Counted from the first letter of the stretch, positions 20,197-33,532 are shown. The stretch is DNA of 64,000 bases from Magnolia sinica (GCF_029962835.1 NC_080584.1:81558862-81622861), one strand, 5' to 3'. Notes: a model not told the origin generated them from the letters alone. Translations and numbers: made by a program.

Positions 20197-22411
20197 ATGG
20201 AGAAAAGCAATGACAGAATCAGCGAACTACCTGATGACATGCTTCATTCCATCCTTTTCAAGATGCCGATGAAATTCATCATAAGAACAAGCATTCTCTC
20301 AAGGAGATGGAGAAACTTGTGGAAACCCATTTGGGCTTATGCCACTGCTCTCGATTTGGGTGCTGAATTCGCGACTGGCCAAACTCCAGAAGAATTCGTG
20401 GCTACTGTTAACCGATATCTACAACTCCACAAAGGCAAGGAGATCCAGATTTTTCGGCTCCCATACATTCCATGCAATCCGTCAGATGCTGAGAAATGGG
20501 TTGAATTCGCAATAGCAAAAGGAGTTAAGGAGCTTCACATCGACTTCTGTAAACCGTTTAAGGAAAGTAAGCTTTGTAAATTGCCAAACTCCCTCCTTAG
20601 TTGTGATTTTTTAACAGAATTAAAATTGAGTCGCTGTGATTTCAGCCCACTTTTGGATTTCAAAGGTTGCCCCTACCTCAAAACTCTCCACCTAAGCCAT
20701 GTTACAGTTACAGATGCCCTGTTTGAAAGAATGCTTTCAAATTGCCCCCTTCTAGAGCAATTGAGTTTAAGGTTTTGTCTTGAGCTGACTCATATCAAGG
20801 TTTCCGCACCGGATCTTCCACTTAAGACCTTGATAGTTGTTGAATGTTTGGATGCCGTTGAGATTGAGATTTTTGCTCCGAACCTCCAATCATTCCGTTT
20901 TTATGGTGATTTTATTCCTATGTATTTCGAGAACATTTCGAGTTTGGTGGATGTCCTTATCGATGGCATATGTAGAGAGGATCACGATCTTGGGAAAGAT
21001 TGTATTGGTGTTTTGCACCATCTTGAACATGTTAAGACTATGACATTGTTTAGTGGCTCGCTTGAGGTATGTGTTCTTCCCTACTCTTCTATAAAATTCT
21101 TAACAGTTTTGATTTGTGCCGTAGAAGCCTTTACAAGCGTTCGTAGGATATTGATCCACACCGGGTGGGCCCCACCTTATAGATGGCCTGGCTGAAAATC
21201 AGTCTGTTGGATTGTAAGTTGGGCTTCAAATGTATAAGAAATTGGAGCAGTTTGAGGGAGGGAAGGAGGGAGCGCAATGCGAATGAGTGGAAGGACCTGA
21301 AATTTTTGGCCAGCCAGGTCATCTACACGGTGGGACATGCCTGATGTGTGGTGTCCAGAGGTTTGTGTTAGGCATGGCACAATAATAATGTGACTTTTGT
21401 GTTACTAAAGTCTTTCTTTTAATCTACATAGTATGTAGGTTTAGTAGAGGAATATACACCCGAAGATTTGCCTCTTGCATTCCACAATTTGCAAGAATTG
21501 CAGCTATTGATGGAATGGTATGATCGTAGCTATCTGCCCTGCGTCTATAGTTTCTTCGAAAACTGTCTATGCCCTTGTCTAATGATGCTTTTCATTTATG
21601 TAAGTCTTCATTCAGTTCCCATTTATTTTATTTGAAGAGTAACAGCTGACATCCTGGCCATAAATGAGATGGGTTTTACTTATAGATTGACCTGGTGCAA
21701 AAATCAGGCCAAACAATTCATTATGTGGGCCACGAATGTACATAAACCCAATTGACAATTAGTGGTTGGCAGTCCTACAACACCAATCACCTCTTCATGG
21801 CTTCGATTTCATCAAAGCATCATGGGCCACACCTCATGCATGGCCAGGCTATGCTTTTCAGTTTAGCAAATCTCATTTTGAATACTATCTTCTCTCAGAG
21901 CTGCTTATTTATTCTTTCTTTGCTTGCTTGCGATGCGAATTCAAAGTTTCCGGCCAATGACGACCCCTCTCAAAGTGACTACCAATTCGAGGAACTTATA
22001 GCAGAGGACACTCCGGACATTGTGTTTGATAATCTGAAGGCGATAAAAATGAATGGCTTTACAGGACTCAAGGATGAAATGCAGTTGGTGAAATTTTTCT
22101 TAGAGAATGCTATTGGACTAGAGTATTTGGTTTTGGTAGCTCCTGAGAAAGCTGCCAGTGACGTGAAGAAGGATTCTGTATCGGAGTGTATATCTGACCA
22201 TGCATATTCTTGTTTTCTTAACAAGCATATATTGATATTGTCTGAATCCGCCGACGCGCCAATGGAACTTCTTTGTGAACAACTATTTATCTTAGTAAAG
22301 GCATCATCATCAGATGCTCAGGTATTAATATGTGAATATTCGGACTACAATGGTGTTTTATTCCCCACACATAGAGGGGTAGCTTTGTATCCATATAGTA
22401 TATTTTATTAG
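20197..22411 (+). CDS. F-box/LRR/FBD protein, copy 2
   Basis: Predicted exons 20197-21066, 21432-21599 and 21947-22411 join in phase 0 and give about 500 residues. An F-box (residues 7-45, RISELPDDMLHSILFKMP) is followed by a linker with PEEFVATVNRYLQLHKGK and by leucine-rich repeats (CPYLKTLHLSHVTVTDALFE, LPLKTLIVVEC, EIFAPNLQSFRF). The C-terminal FBD region has DIVFDNLKAIKMNGF and FFLENAIGLEYLVLV. It probably acts as the target-selecting subunit of an SCF ubiquitin ligase; target unknown. Donors GTATGT and GTAAGT and acceptors CATAG and CAAAG fit. As in the other copies, exon 1 stays open about 43 codons into intron 1, to 21195. The coding region is intact, but two insertions (17835-19795) separate the conserved core promoter from the leader, so expression may differ from its sisters. 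Confidence 0.88.
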
Positions 22412-22655
22412 TTTGGTCTATAAATTGGGATTCTACATGAATGCTTTGCATTTGATCACATGATCCAAGCAGTCGACTTTTCCACACAGGTTCTCAGTTG
22501 GGAGAATTTTGGCCCATGGTTTGTAATGTAAACCATTGTTCTGTTGCATAATCCTGTGTGTGGACCATCTAAAAAATTGTCCCGAATTCTCCAGTTGAAG
22601 AGATTTTTGGCGCATGGCCCACTCGCAGCAGGACACAACGGAACAATGATCTGGA
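22412..22655 (+). other. 3' flank of copy 2
   Basis: Matches the 3' flanks of copies 3 and 4 (ATGAATGCTTTGCATTTGAT, GCAGTCGACTTTTCCACAC, GAACAATGATCTGGATTACC). No separate gene. Confidence 0.7.
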
Positions 22656-22663
22656 TTACCAAT

Positions 22664-23248
22664 TAGGGCTGAAATTCGGGCAGGTTCAACCCGACCAACC
22701 CATGGCAGACCCGACATTGGGTTGGGCTTCGGCAGGATGTATCGGGTTCGGTCTCGGGCTTGGGCTGTACAAACAGCAACCCATTAAAACTTGGGTTGGG
22801 CTCGGGTTGAGGTCTCAGGTTGCCCGACCCAACCCGAACCCGATTGATATATAAGTTCCTTACAAATTATATTTGAGTGCAGATTGTTTATGTTGAAGGG
22901 ATATGAAATTCCAATGCCATCAAGGTTTCATTGGTCCACTTCATTTTCGATGACTCAAGCTAACAAGATATTGGTTGGATTTGGCTCTCCTAAATAGATT
23001 GCGTGCCACACCGCACGACTTTTAAAGGAGTTGTCCTACATTTTAACTTGGGCGGGGAGGTGTAGGGGGTTCGGGGGATGTAATAACAAAAATATTAGCA
23101 TATATCCACCCCATCAACTCGACCGAGCCTGCTTGGGTTGAGAATTCCCAACCTGAGGTTGGGTTGGGTTGGGGTTGGGGTATAGGAACCTTGGGTTGAG
23201 CTAGGGTTGAGCACCAACCTGGCCTGACCTGCCCGACTTTCAGCCCTA
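22664..23248. mobile_element. hAT-like non-autonomous element downstream of copy 2
   Basis: The ends TAGGGCTGAAATTCGGGCAG and CTGCCCGACTTTCAGCCCTA are strongly inverted. Flanks TTACCAAT (22656-22663) and TTACTGAT (23249-23256) suggest a degenerate 8-bp target duplication. Copies 3 and 4 have the uninterrupted site (GGATTACC followed by AACCATGG at about 29542 and 37724). The interior is packed with CCCGACCCAACCCG-like motifs. Confidence 0.8.
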
Positions 23249-23256
23249 TTACTGAT

Positions 23257-25524
23257 CCATGGGCAGATTATGCAATTCATCTGTTTGGAGATTCTGCTTG
23301 CTATACTTTTTTGGTTTATCTATATCTTATCTTTGGATAAATGTATATTTTTCACCTTCATCCTGATGAGGTCATATTATGAATGGGTTGGATGGCATAT
23401 TAACATCATGGTGGGTCCCAAGAAGGTTTCAATTGTCAGCATTCCTGTTCTCACTCACCTTTTCTGTTGGTGTGGCCCATATGAGTTTTGGATCTGCCTA
23501 ATTTTTATACTAATTCTTGAATGTGACTAGAGGTAACTGATGGATGGAATGAATGTCACATATTGAAAGCCAGGGAGTTTTAGTTATGTATAGGTCCCAA
23601 CATTGGATTGTCAACTGCTGGGGCTGCACATATTTAACAGCCTTTTGCCAGAATCATGCCCATCTGCAACCAGACTACATTCCAATGTCACACATGTTCA
23701 GGACCCACTATGTAAACTTCTTTGGCAGAAACTAGGGACTTGCTTGAGCTGAAAATTCAGGTTGATTCATTCATCACGTGGACAACAACACAAAACATAT
23801 GGAAGGTATAAAAATAAAATAAAAATAATAAAAGAACTTTAGTCAACAATTTGTTTCCTGCACTATGGCCTACCTAACGAGTAGACTGGCCTGACTTTTG
23901 GGACATTACATCTATGGAGTGTGGCCTACCTAATGAACTGCCTGAGATCTTGAGCAAGCATGCAGTATAAGCACTCGGGAATATTAGTCTATAGTAAAGG
24001 AAATGTGCACTCAGGAGAGAAAATGTAGATGGAAGGATACGAGTGGATATATCCTAAATCCTTTAACTGGTTTGTTTAATTAATTACCAAGGTAATGTAA
24101 AAGAAATGTGCAACGATTATAAATTACCTTGATTATAAATTACTCTATCTATCTCATGACAACATTTTGCATTTGATCACTTATTCCCATGTATGGTTTA
24201 TTGGCGGTAAAATTGCAATGAAGATATTTTTACATTAATGCAAACATCACCAAAATACATTGATATTGCCATTTGCATTCAAAATTTTCACAGTAATGCT
24301 ACGAAGAAGTGCAATGATCACAAATTCCTTTACATTTAACTAATAATTCTTATGTTTGGTTTGACGGTTAGAAAATTGTAATAATAATACTTTTTTTTTT
24401 AATTATTGAAATAATTGGTGAAACAAATAGGCTCTAAAGCTATCCCATAGGTCGAAAGAAGACCAACAACACTGCCCATTTTCCCACTCCTTAATACATT
24501 CCTTTCAATTCCCTTGCATGCTTCCATACTTTGATTCCACCACCTTACATACATACCTTCAAGACAAAAGCAAAAGATCCAATTTCATCCCAAGTTCTCG
24601 GGAGAATTGACAGTGGAGATGGCAGTGATGAGTTGAGCAAATCATTTTTGGGCCAAAACAGGGAGTGCCTATTCATTCCAGAAATTTCAATATCACCAGG
24701 CATGTTTGGGTACCACTTAAAAAAGAGTTCATCTCATTCTAGATACTAATAATCATTCAACAAGATGTGTTTGGTTACACTCTAATCATGAAATATCATG
24801 ATTAGAGTGTAATAAAAAAAAAAAAATGTAGAAATTGCAGTTTATACCAGCCGTTGATTATCCAAGATTATTTCTAATCAATATATCAATCTGTCCATCA
24901 TGTGAACCCCTTCCTATTCTCTTTGGCACCCAAAACTCAGTTGATCTAGAATTAGAATTCAGGTGGGCCTCACCATGTAAAATCATGCCTCAAATCTATA
25001 AATTGTGGCGCGCCTGAATTTTGGTATGGCTTGATTTTTTGGATGTCTCTTATCCTAGTCAGATGCATCTTATGAATGGATTGGATGGAATATCAAAACA
25101 CAATGAGCCCCACACTGGAAGATTTTTAATGGTGGGCGTCCCCATTCCACATTGATTCCTACGATAAGATCAACTTAGAAGGAAATGATCTTTGGTATGG
25201 TCCTGATGGATTGGGAGAAGTACTTGAGCCCTTTCTCAGCTCAAACCCCTTTGTACCTCACCGGTGAATTTCCTGGTGATTACAGGTGGGACACTGCTAG
25301 ATTATCAGATGACTCTGTACCATTTGCCAGGAACAAGGCTCTTGTGCTAATTTATGCTCTTCTCCTACATTATGTGGTTGTAATCGCCTATTAATAATTA
25401 ATGACATTTTTGAAAATTCCTTTGGTGTTCTTGCACAGAGCTAAATCATCAATGTTATCTTTCAACTTGGAAAATTTTCAAGTATCATTGATCTAATGTT
25501 CACACCCAATTAGTTGTATATCAA
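23257..25524. other. Downstream block of unit 2, no gene
   Basis: Non-coding sequence shared with units 3 and 4. Recognisable landmarks are ACATCATGGTGGGTCCC (23403), CATGCTTCCATACT (24517), ATCATTTTTGGGCCAAA (24640) and CACCGGTGAATTTCCTGG (25259). It contains partial MITE-like arms and AT-rich stretches. Confidence 0.65.
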
Positions 25525-26117
25525 ACTAATTGCCACATAGGATCATCCGCCTGTATGACATCTTACCAGTCCAGCTATGTTATACCACTATGAAAATGGG
25601 ATACCCAAAAATCAGGTAAATCCAACCATTTGTTGGGTCGTATGTGAACATCCAGCTTTTTGGATCATTCTTCATTATTTCAAGTGGCGTGCCCCACCTG
25701 ATAATTGGATCCACAGCTTTTCGAGGGGTTTATTGTGCCCAATTTTGGTGTAGCAGCTATGTTTCGATTCATCCTCTTCTTTCAAGGGTTTTATAATCAG
25801 ACGTTGAACCCATTTCATATGATGGGAGTTGCAAAGTATTGGGCGCTACTCTGCTATGCGTTATTCATGATGCTACCGTATAAAATACTTTATTCGAATA
25901 TGGTGACGGTGCAAATACACTCCATCCTTTAAACCCAACTCAAGCTAAAGAGACTTATTCGATGGTCATTGCTAACTGCTTTTGGTCCCAAATCTTTGAG
26001 GTTATTTTTTCCAATAAACATTGGTTACATTTCTTTATGGGAGGATCTTCTTGGATTATTAAGATGTCATATAAACGAGCAACCAATATGTGATCATTTC
26101 TAGATACTTAATATTGC

Positions 26118-26554
26118 CAGGGCTGTCAATGGGCCGGGTAGTCCCAACAGGCTTTGGGCTTGGCCCATATTAGGCTGGGTTTGAAGTGGTGTATTAGACC
26201 TAATGGTAAGGCTCAAGCTTAAATCACGAGTCTGATTGTAAATCAGGCTATATCGGGCTTCGCTCCTCAAAAGCTCGTAAACTCAGCTTGATGTGATAGT
26301 TCTTTTCTAAACCTAATTTTCTTTATTTTCTTTCATTCTCTCCCTTTCTCTTATAAATGAGGTAAATGAGGTGCACCGAAATATTATTTATCTACGGATA
26401 TTTAGGGCTTGTGGCGGGCCCGAATCGAGCTTTGTGTAAATGTCCCGGGCTGAACTTGGGCTAGAATATTTCAGCCCGTCACAGGGCTTAGATTTAGAAT
26501 TACAGGCAGGGCTTGGACAAAACTCGGACCTAACCCGGCCCATTAACATCCTTG
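26118..26554. mobile_element. hAT-like element shared by units 3 and 4 (unit 3 copy)
   Basis: The ends CAGGGCTGTCAATGGGCCGG and CCGGCCCATTAACATCCTTG are inverted. Flanks AATATTGC (26110-26117) and GATATTGC (26555-26562) form an 8-bp duplication with one mismatch. The partner is at 34409-34815. Unit 2 has the empty site (CAATATTGCCTGCG near 17778). Confidence 0.83.
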
Positions 26555-26592
26555 GATATTGCCTACGTATCGTCCATGATGCTCCTCCAGAG

Positions 26593-26602
26593 TATTAAAA
26601 GT
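26593..26602 (+). promoter_or_regulatory. TATA-like core of F-box copy 3
   Basis: TATTAAAAGT at the place equivalent to the cores of the other copies, about 350 bp before the ATG and just ahead of an ATTTTT repeat. Confidence 0.5.
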
Positions 26603-26610
26603 ACTCGTGT

Positions 26611-26647
26611 ATTTTTATTTTTATTTTTATTTTTATTTTTATTTTTA
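26611..26647 (+). repeat. (ATTTTT)n microsatellite
   Basis: Six copies of ATTTTT between the TATA-like box and leader of copy 3. Copy 4 has a plain T run here, so the length varies between paralogues. Confidence 0.9.
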
Positions 26648-26941
26648 AGTAGCAACGATTTAGGGCTTTTTCTCTTCTCCTCCTCCTTCCTTACGACCCC
26701 AAATCCATCAGCTCAAGGTTGCAGCAGGTCCATTTATCTCCACAGCGCTATTGAATCAGGTTTTTTTTTTTTTTTTAGGTTAAGCATTCAATTTCGAAAT
26801 CTTCTTCCTTTACAGATCAATCTGATTAAGCGGATTTTCGCAGCATTAGATCTTCAAACCCCACCTCCAATTAGACCGAACTAGTTCAATCCATTCCATC
26901 TAGTTTGAGAATCCTAACATCAGTTTTAGAAGAAGAAAGCT

Positions 26942-29249
26942 ATGGAGAAAAGCGATGACAGAATCAGCAAACTACCCGATGACATCCTTCATTCCATCCT
27001 TTCCATGATGCCGATGAAATTCATCATAAGAACAAGCATTCTCTCAAGGAGATGGAGAAACTTGTGGAAACCCATCTGGGCTTATGCCACTGCTCTCGAT
27101 TTGGGTGCTGAGTTCGCGTCTGGCCAAACTCCAGAAGAATTCGTGGCTACTGTTAATCGATATCTACAACTCCACAAAGGCAAGGAGGTCCGGATTTTTC
27201 GGCTCCCACACATTCCATGCAATCCGTTAGATGCTGAGAAATGGGTTGAATTCGCAGTAGCAAAAAGAGTAAAGAAGCTTGACATCGACTTCTGTAAACC
27301 TTTTAAGGGAAGTAAGCTTTGTAAATTGCCAAACTCCCTCTTTACTTGTGATTCTATAACTCATTTAAAATTGAGTCGCTGTGATTTCAGCCCGCTTTTG
27401 AATTTCAAAGGTTGCCCTTACCTCAAAACCCTCCACCTAAGCGATGTTACAGTTACAGATGCCCTGTTTGAAAGCATGATTTCAAATTGTCCTCTTATGG
27501 AGGAATTGATTTTAAAGCATTGTCATGATCTGACTCATATCAAGGTCTCCCCTCCGGATCTTCCACTTAAGAGTTTGATAGTTGAATTCTGTTGGGATGT
27601 CGATGAGATTGAGATTTTTGCTCCGAACCTCCGATCATTCTGTTTCTCTGGTGATTTTATTCCTATGTATTTCAAGAACATTTCGAGTTTGGTGGATGTC
27701 CTTCTTAAAGGCATATGTATGGAGGATCACTATATTGGGAAAGATTGTATCACTGTTTTGCACCATCTTGAACATGTTAAGATTCTGACATTGTTTTCTG
27801 GCTCGCTTGAGGTATATGTTCTTTCCTACTCTTCTATAAAATTCTTAACAGTTTTGATTTGTGCCATGGAAACCTTTACAAGCGTTCATAGGATATTGAT
27901 CCACACCAGGTGGGCCCCACCTTGTAGATGGCCTGGCTGAAAATCAGTCCGTTGGACTGTAAGTTGGGCTTCAAATGTATGAAAAATTGGAGCAGTTCAA
28001 AAAAATAAAAAATAATAAGAAGAAAGAAAACAAATATATGGGAGGGAGATGGAGAGGAGAACAATGCTAATGGGTGGATGGGCCTGAATTTTTTGGTGAG
28101 GTCATCTACACAGTGGGACGTGCCTGATGTATGGTGTCTAGAGGTTTGTGTTAGGCCTGGCACAACAATAATGTGACTTTTGTGTTACTAAAGTCTTTCT
28201 TTTGATCTACACAGTATGTAGGTTTAGTAGAGGAATACACACCCGAGGATTTGCCCCTTAGATTCCACAATTTGCTGGAACTGCAGCTAGTGTTGGAATG
28301 GTTTGGTTGGAGCTATCTGCCCAGCATCTATAGCTTCTTCGAAAACTGTCTATGCCCTAATCTAATGATGCTTTTCATTTATGTAGGTCTTCATTCAGTT
28401 CCCATGTAATTTCTTTGAAGAGTTACAGCTGACATCCTGGCCATAAATGAGATGGGCTTTACTTGTAGATTGACCTGGTGCAAAAATCAGGCCAAACAAT
28501 TCATTATGTGGGCCACAAATGTACATTGTTTATTCTTTCTTAGTTGTCATCAAAGGCAAAACAATGGCGGAAAATCCCAATACATAATTGACAATTAGTG
28601 TTTGGCAGTCCTACAACACCAATCCCCTCTTCATGGCTTCGATTTCATCAAAGCATCATAGGGCACACCTCATGCATGGCCAGGTTGTGCTTTTCAGTTT
28701 AGCAAATCTCATTTTGAGTACTATCTTCTCTCGGAGCTGCTTATTTATTCTTTCTTTGCTTTCGATTCGAATTTGAAGTTTCCACCCATTGACGACCCCT
28801 CACAAAGTGACTACCAGTCCGAGGAACTGCTGGCAGAGGATACTCCGGACATTGTGTTTGATAATCTGAAGGTGACAAAAATGAATGGCTTTACAGGACT
28901 CAAGGATGAAATGCTGTTGGTGAAATTTTTCTTAGAGAATGCTATTGGACTAGAGCATTTGGTTTTGGCAGCTCCTCAGAAAGCTGTCTGTGACGTTGCG
29001 AAGGATTCTGCATTGGAGTGTAAATCTGACTTTGCATCAACGCGTATTCTTCACAGGAATCAATTGAAGTTGTCTGAATCCGCTGACACGTCATTGGATC
29101 GTCTTTGTGAACGGTTATTTATCTTAGTAAAGGCATCATCATCAGATGCTCGGATATTAATATGTGATTATTCGGAGGTCAATGATGTTTTATTCCCCAG
29201 ACATAAATATTCGGACTTCCATGGCCTTTTAATCCCCAGATTTACTTGA
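26942..29249 (+). CDS. F-box/LRR/FBD protein, copy 3
   Basis: Predicted exons 26942-27811, 28215-28382 and 28779-29249 give about 502 residues. The F-box (residues 7-45, RISKLPDDILHSILSMMP) should bind a SKP1-like adaptor. Leucine-rich repeats follow (CPYLKTLHLSDVTVTDALFE, LPLKSLIVEFC, EIFAPNLRSFCF). The C-terminal FBD region has DIVFDNLKVTKMNGF and FFLENAIGLEHLVLA. Near the end the exon 3 peptide repeats a YSD-type motif (CDYSEVND and KYSDFHG), a small duplication that makes it slightly longer than copy 2. Donors are GTATAT and GTAGGT; acceptors are ACAG and GAAG. All exons are open and the promoter region is undisturbed apart from an older hAT-like element, so this looks like the best preserved member of the duplicated trio. 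The ubiquitination target is unknown. Confidence 0.88.
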
Positions 29250-32200
29250 GACTGATAAGGGGTAGCTTTGTGGCGATAGAGTATATTTTCTTAATTTGGT
29301 CTATTAATTGGGGTTGGTGATTCTACATGAATGCTTTGCATTTGATTGCACGATCCAAGCAGTCGACTTTTCCACACAGGTTCTCAGTTGGAGAATTTGG
29401 GCGAATGGTTTGTAATGTAAACCATTGTTTTGTTCCGTAATCCTCTCTGTGGAACGTCTAAAATATTCTCCCAAATTCTCCATTTGAATAGATTTTTGGT
29501 GCATGGCCCACTCGCAGCAGGACACAACAGAACAATGATCTGGATTACCGAACCATGGCCCCCTTCTCGGAAATGAAAACCCAAGTTGTTTGAACCAAGC
29601 CATGTATTTTGGATCATGCAATTCCTCATTTTGGAGATTCTGGTTGCCATACTTTTTTGTTTTGTGAAGCTCTGTTTACACACCACCAATCAGTCCAAGA
29701 ATCTCTGATCTTTGGATAAATGTATATTTTTCGCCTTCATCCTGATGAGATCATCTTATGAATGGGCTGGATTGCATATTAACATCATGGTGGGTCCCTA
29801 GAAGGCTTCAATTGTCAGCATTCCTGTTCTCACCTTTTCTGTTGGTGTGGCCCACATGAGTTTTGTATCTGCTTAATTTTTATATTAATTCTTGAATATG
29901 ACTTGAGGTAACTGATGGATGGAATGAATGTCACATAGAGATCTTGGTGGGCCCCGCAGATTTTTTAAGCCCCTAGAAGCTTATTATTTAAGCAAGGGAG
30001 TTTTAGTTATGTAAAGCTCTCATCACTGGATTTTCAACTGCTAGGGCTGCACTTTTTAAACAGCCTTTTTGCTAGAATCATGACTATCTGCAACCAGACT
30101 ACATTCCAATGTCACAAACATGTTCAGGACCTACTGTAAACTTCTTTGGCAGAAAATGGGAACTTGCTAAAGCTGAAAATTCAGGTTGATTCATTCATCA
30201 GGTGGACAACAATAAAAAAACATATGAAATGTACATGAAAAATAAATAAATAAAACTTTCTTTAGCCATCAATTTGTTTCCTGCACTTTGGCCCACCTAA
30301 TGAGTAGACTGGCCTGAATTTTCGGCCATTACATCTATGGAGTGTGACCTGCCTAATGAACTGCTCAGATCTTGTACAAGTGTGCTGTATGAGCACAAGG
30401 GAATAGCCGTCTATAGTAGGTTGGGAGAGAAAATGTAGATGAAAGGATATGAGTGGAGATATCCTAAAGCTTTTAATCTCTTTGTTTCATTAATTACCAT
30501 GGCAATGTAAAGGAAATGTGCAATGATCATAAATTACTTAAATTATAAATTACTCCACCCATCTTCGGACAGTTGCATTTGGCCACTTATTCCCATGTAT
30601 GGTTTATGGGCAGTAAAATCGCAATGAGTTATTTTTATAATAATATCAAACATTACCAAAAATATATTAATGTTACTATTTGCATTCGAGATTTTAATGG
30701 TAGTATCATGAAGAAGTGCAATGATCACAATTTCCTTTACATTTGACTGATGATTTTTATGTTTGGTTTGACTGTGAGAAAATCGTAATAATAACACTTT
30801 TTCTTTCAATTACTGGAATAATTGGCCAAACAAACGAGCCCTAAAGCTATCTTTACCACAACTTACATCTAACCCACCACCAATTTTTCCACTCCTTCCT
30901 AAATACATTCCTTTCAATTCCCTTGCATGCTTCCATGCTACAATTCCACCACCTTAGATACATACCTCCAAGACAAAAGCAAAAGATCCAATTCCATCCG
31001 AAGTTCTTGGGGGAATGGACAGTGGAGATGGCAGTGATGCTCAACGGCAGTGTCATCGAGCATCATCCGTAAATCATTTTTGGGCCAAACAGGGAGTGCA
31101 AATGCCAATCCTCTTAAAGATGGGGTGTGACTTTAATATTCATTCCAGAAATTTCAATATCACCAGGCATGTTTGGGTACCACCTAAAAACAAGTAATCA
31201 TTCAATCAGATGTATTTGGGCCCCCTTCTCCGAAATGAAAACTCAAGTTTATCGAACAAAGCCTACCTAATGAACTGCTCAGATCTTGTACAAGCATGCT
31301 GTATAACCACAGAGAATAGTAGTCTACAGAAGGTCGGGCGAGGAAAGCTAGATAAAAGGATTTGAGTGGAGATATCTTAAATCCTTTATCCTGTTTGTTT
31401 CATTAATTATCATGGCAATGTAAAAGGAATATGCAATGATTATAAATTGCCCTACCTATCTCCTAGCAACATTTATATTTGACTACTTATTGCTGTGAAT
31501 GGTCTTTTGGCGGTAAAATTGCAATGAAGATATTTTTACATTTATGCCAAACATTACTAAAATACATTGATATTATCATTTGCATACGAGATTTTCACGG
31601 TAATATCATGAACAAGTGCAATGATCACAAATTCCTTTACATTTCCTATGTTTGGTTTGACTGTGAGAAATCGTAATAAAGACACTTCTTTTTGTCAATC
31701 AACGGGATAATTGGCAAAACAAATAGGCCCTAAAGCTGTCCCATAAGTCTAGAAGAAGCCTAACAATCTCTACAACAACTTACATCTAACCCACCACCCA
31801 TTTTCCCACTCCTTCCTAAATCCATTCCTTACAATTCCCTTGCATGCTTCCATACTGCAATTCCACCACCTTACATACATACCTCCAAAACGAAAGCAAA
31901 AGATCCAATTTCACCCCAAGTTCTCGAGAGAATAGACAGTAGAGATGGCAGTGATGCTTAACGGCAATGTCCGTTGAGTCGAGCACCATCAGTAAATCAT
32001 TTTTGGGCCAAAACGGGGAGTGTAAATGCCAATCCTCTTAAAGATGGGGTGTGCCTTTAATATTCATTCCAGAATTTTCAATATCACCAGGCATGTTTGG
32101 GTACCACCTAAAAATGAGTTTATCACATTCTGGATACTAGTAATCATTCAATCAGATGTGTTTGGTTACACTCTAATCATGAAATATCATGATTAATCAA

Positions 32201-33054
32201 TCTAATTTGGTCTGAATTTTTATGAAATTTGGTGTAATAAAAAAATTATAGAGATTGCAGTTTATACTTGTGGTTGATTATCCATGGCTATTTCTATTCA
32301 TTATATCAGTCCGTCCATCATGTGAGCCCCTTCCTATTCTCTTTGGCACCCAAAACTCAGTTGATCTAGAATTAGAATTCAGGTGGGCCTCACCATGTAA
32401 AATCATCCCTCAAACCTATAAATTGTGGCCCACCTGAGTTTTTGATATGGCCTGGTTTTTTGGATGTCTATTATCCTAGTCAGATGCATCTTGTGAATGG
32501 ATTGGATGGAACATCAAAACACAATGGGTCCCACACTGGAAGGTTTTTAATGGTGGGCGCCCCATTTCCAATGTTTCTTGTGGTATGGCCTACCTGAGTT
32601 TTGGATCCGCCTGTTTTTTGGGTGTCAAGGAGAATAGGAGGGGGAACAAATGATAGACGGAGTGGGTGTAATCATCACATTACAGTGGGCCCCACACATT
32701 GATTCCTACGATAAGATCAAACGAAATTCTCTTTGGTATGGTCCTGATGGATTGGGTGTAGTACTTGGGCCATTTCTCAGCTCATACCCCTTTGTGCCTC
32801 ACCGGTGAATTTCCTGGCTGGACACTGCTAGATTATCAGATGACTCAAACCATTTGCCAGGAACAAGGCTCTGGAGGCAATTTATGCTCTTCTCCTACAT
32901 TAAGTGGTTGTAATCGCTTATTAATGATTAATTACATTTTCAAAAATTCCTTTTGTGTTCTTGCACAGAGCTAAATCACCAATGTTACCTTTCGACTTGG
33001 AAAATTTTCAAGTATCATTGATCTAATGTTCACACCTAACTAGTTGTATATCAA
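29250..33054. other. Downstream block of unit 3, no gene
   Basis: Non-coding sequence colinear with unit 2 downstream, but with one stretch present twice (see 30355-32140). Includes partial MITE arms such as CATCATGGTGGGTCCC near 29785 and TTACAGTGGGCCCCACAC near 32690. Confidence 0.65.
30355..32140 (+). repeat. Tandem duplication of about 914 bp in the unit 3 downstream block
   Basis: Block a (about 30355-31215) and block b (about 31269-32140) share TGAACTGCTCAGATCTTGTA, TTTGTTTCATTAATTA, CCATTTTTCCCACTCCTTCC-like sequence, ATCATTTTTGGGCCAAA and GGTACCACCTAAAAA in the same order, offset about 914 bp. Unit 2 and unit 4 have it once. Unit 4 matches the start of block b, including the GCCCCCTTCTC junction. 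Confidence 0.75.
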
Positions 33055-33532
33055 ACTAATAGGCATGTAGGGCCATCATCGTGTTTATTACATCTCACCA
33101 GTCCAGCTAGGTTGTACCACTATGAAAATGGAATACCCAAAAATCAGGTTAATCCAACCATTAGCTAGGTTGCATGTGACCATGTAGCTTTTTGGATCCT
33201 TGTTCATTATTTCAAATGGTGTGCCCCACCTGATAGTGGGATCCACAACTTTTCGAGGGGTTTATTGCGCCCAATTCCGGTGTATCAATTATATTTTGAT
33301 TCATCCTCTTCTTCCAAGAGTTTCATAATTGGGCATTGAACCAGCGCTGCTCTACCATGTGTTATTCATAGTGCTACTGAAGAAAATACTTTATTTGAAG
33401 ATGACGACGGTGCAAATACATTCCATGCTTTTAACCGAACTCAAGTTGAAGAGATTTATTCGATGGTCACTGCTAACTGCTTTTGGTCCCAAATATTTGA
33501 GGTTGCTTTTTCCAATAAACATTGGTTACATC

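Larger units (their letters stand above)
17467..25524 (+). repeat. Segmental duplication unit 2 (F-box copy 2)
   Basis: Starts with GGCACTTTGGGCCATCATTGG-like upstream sequence and runs through the gene to the CAAGTATCATTGATCTAATG block near 25480. The same order recurs in units 3 and 4. Unit 2 is lengthened by two insertions in its promoter and one hAT-like insertion downstream of the gene. Confidence 0.75.
25525..33054 (+). repeat. Segmental duplication unit 3 (F-box copy 3)
   Basis: Upstream, gene and downstream sequence in the same order as units 2 and 4. It contains one hAT-like element shared with unit 4 and an extra internal duplication downstream of the gene. Confidence 0.75.
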
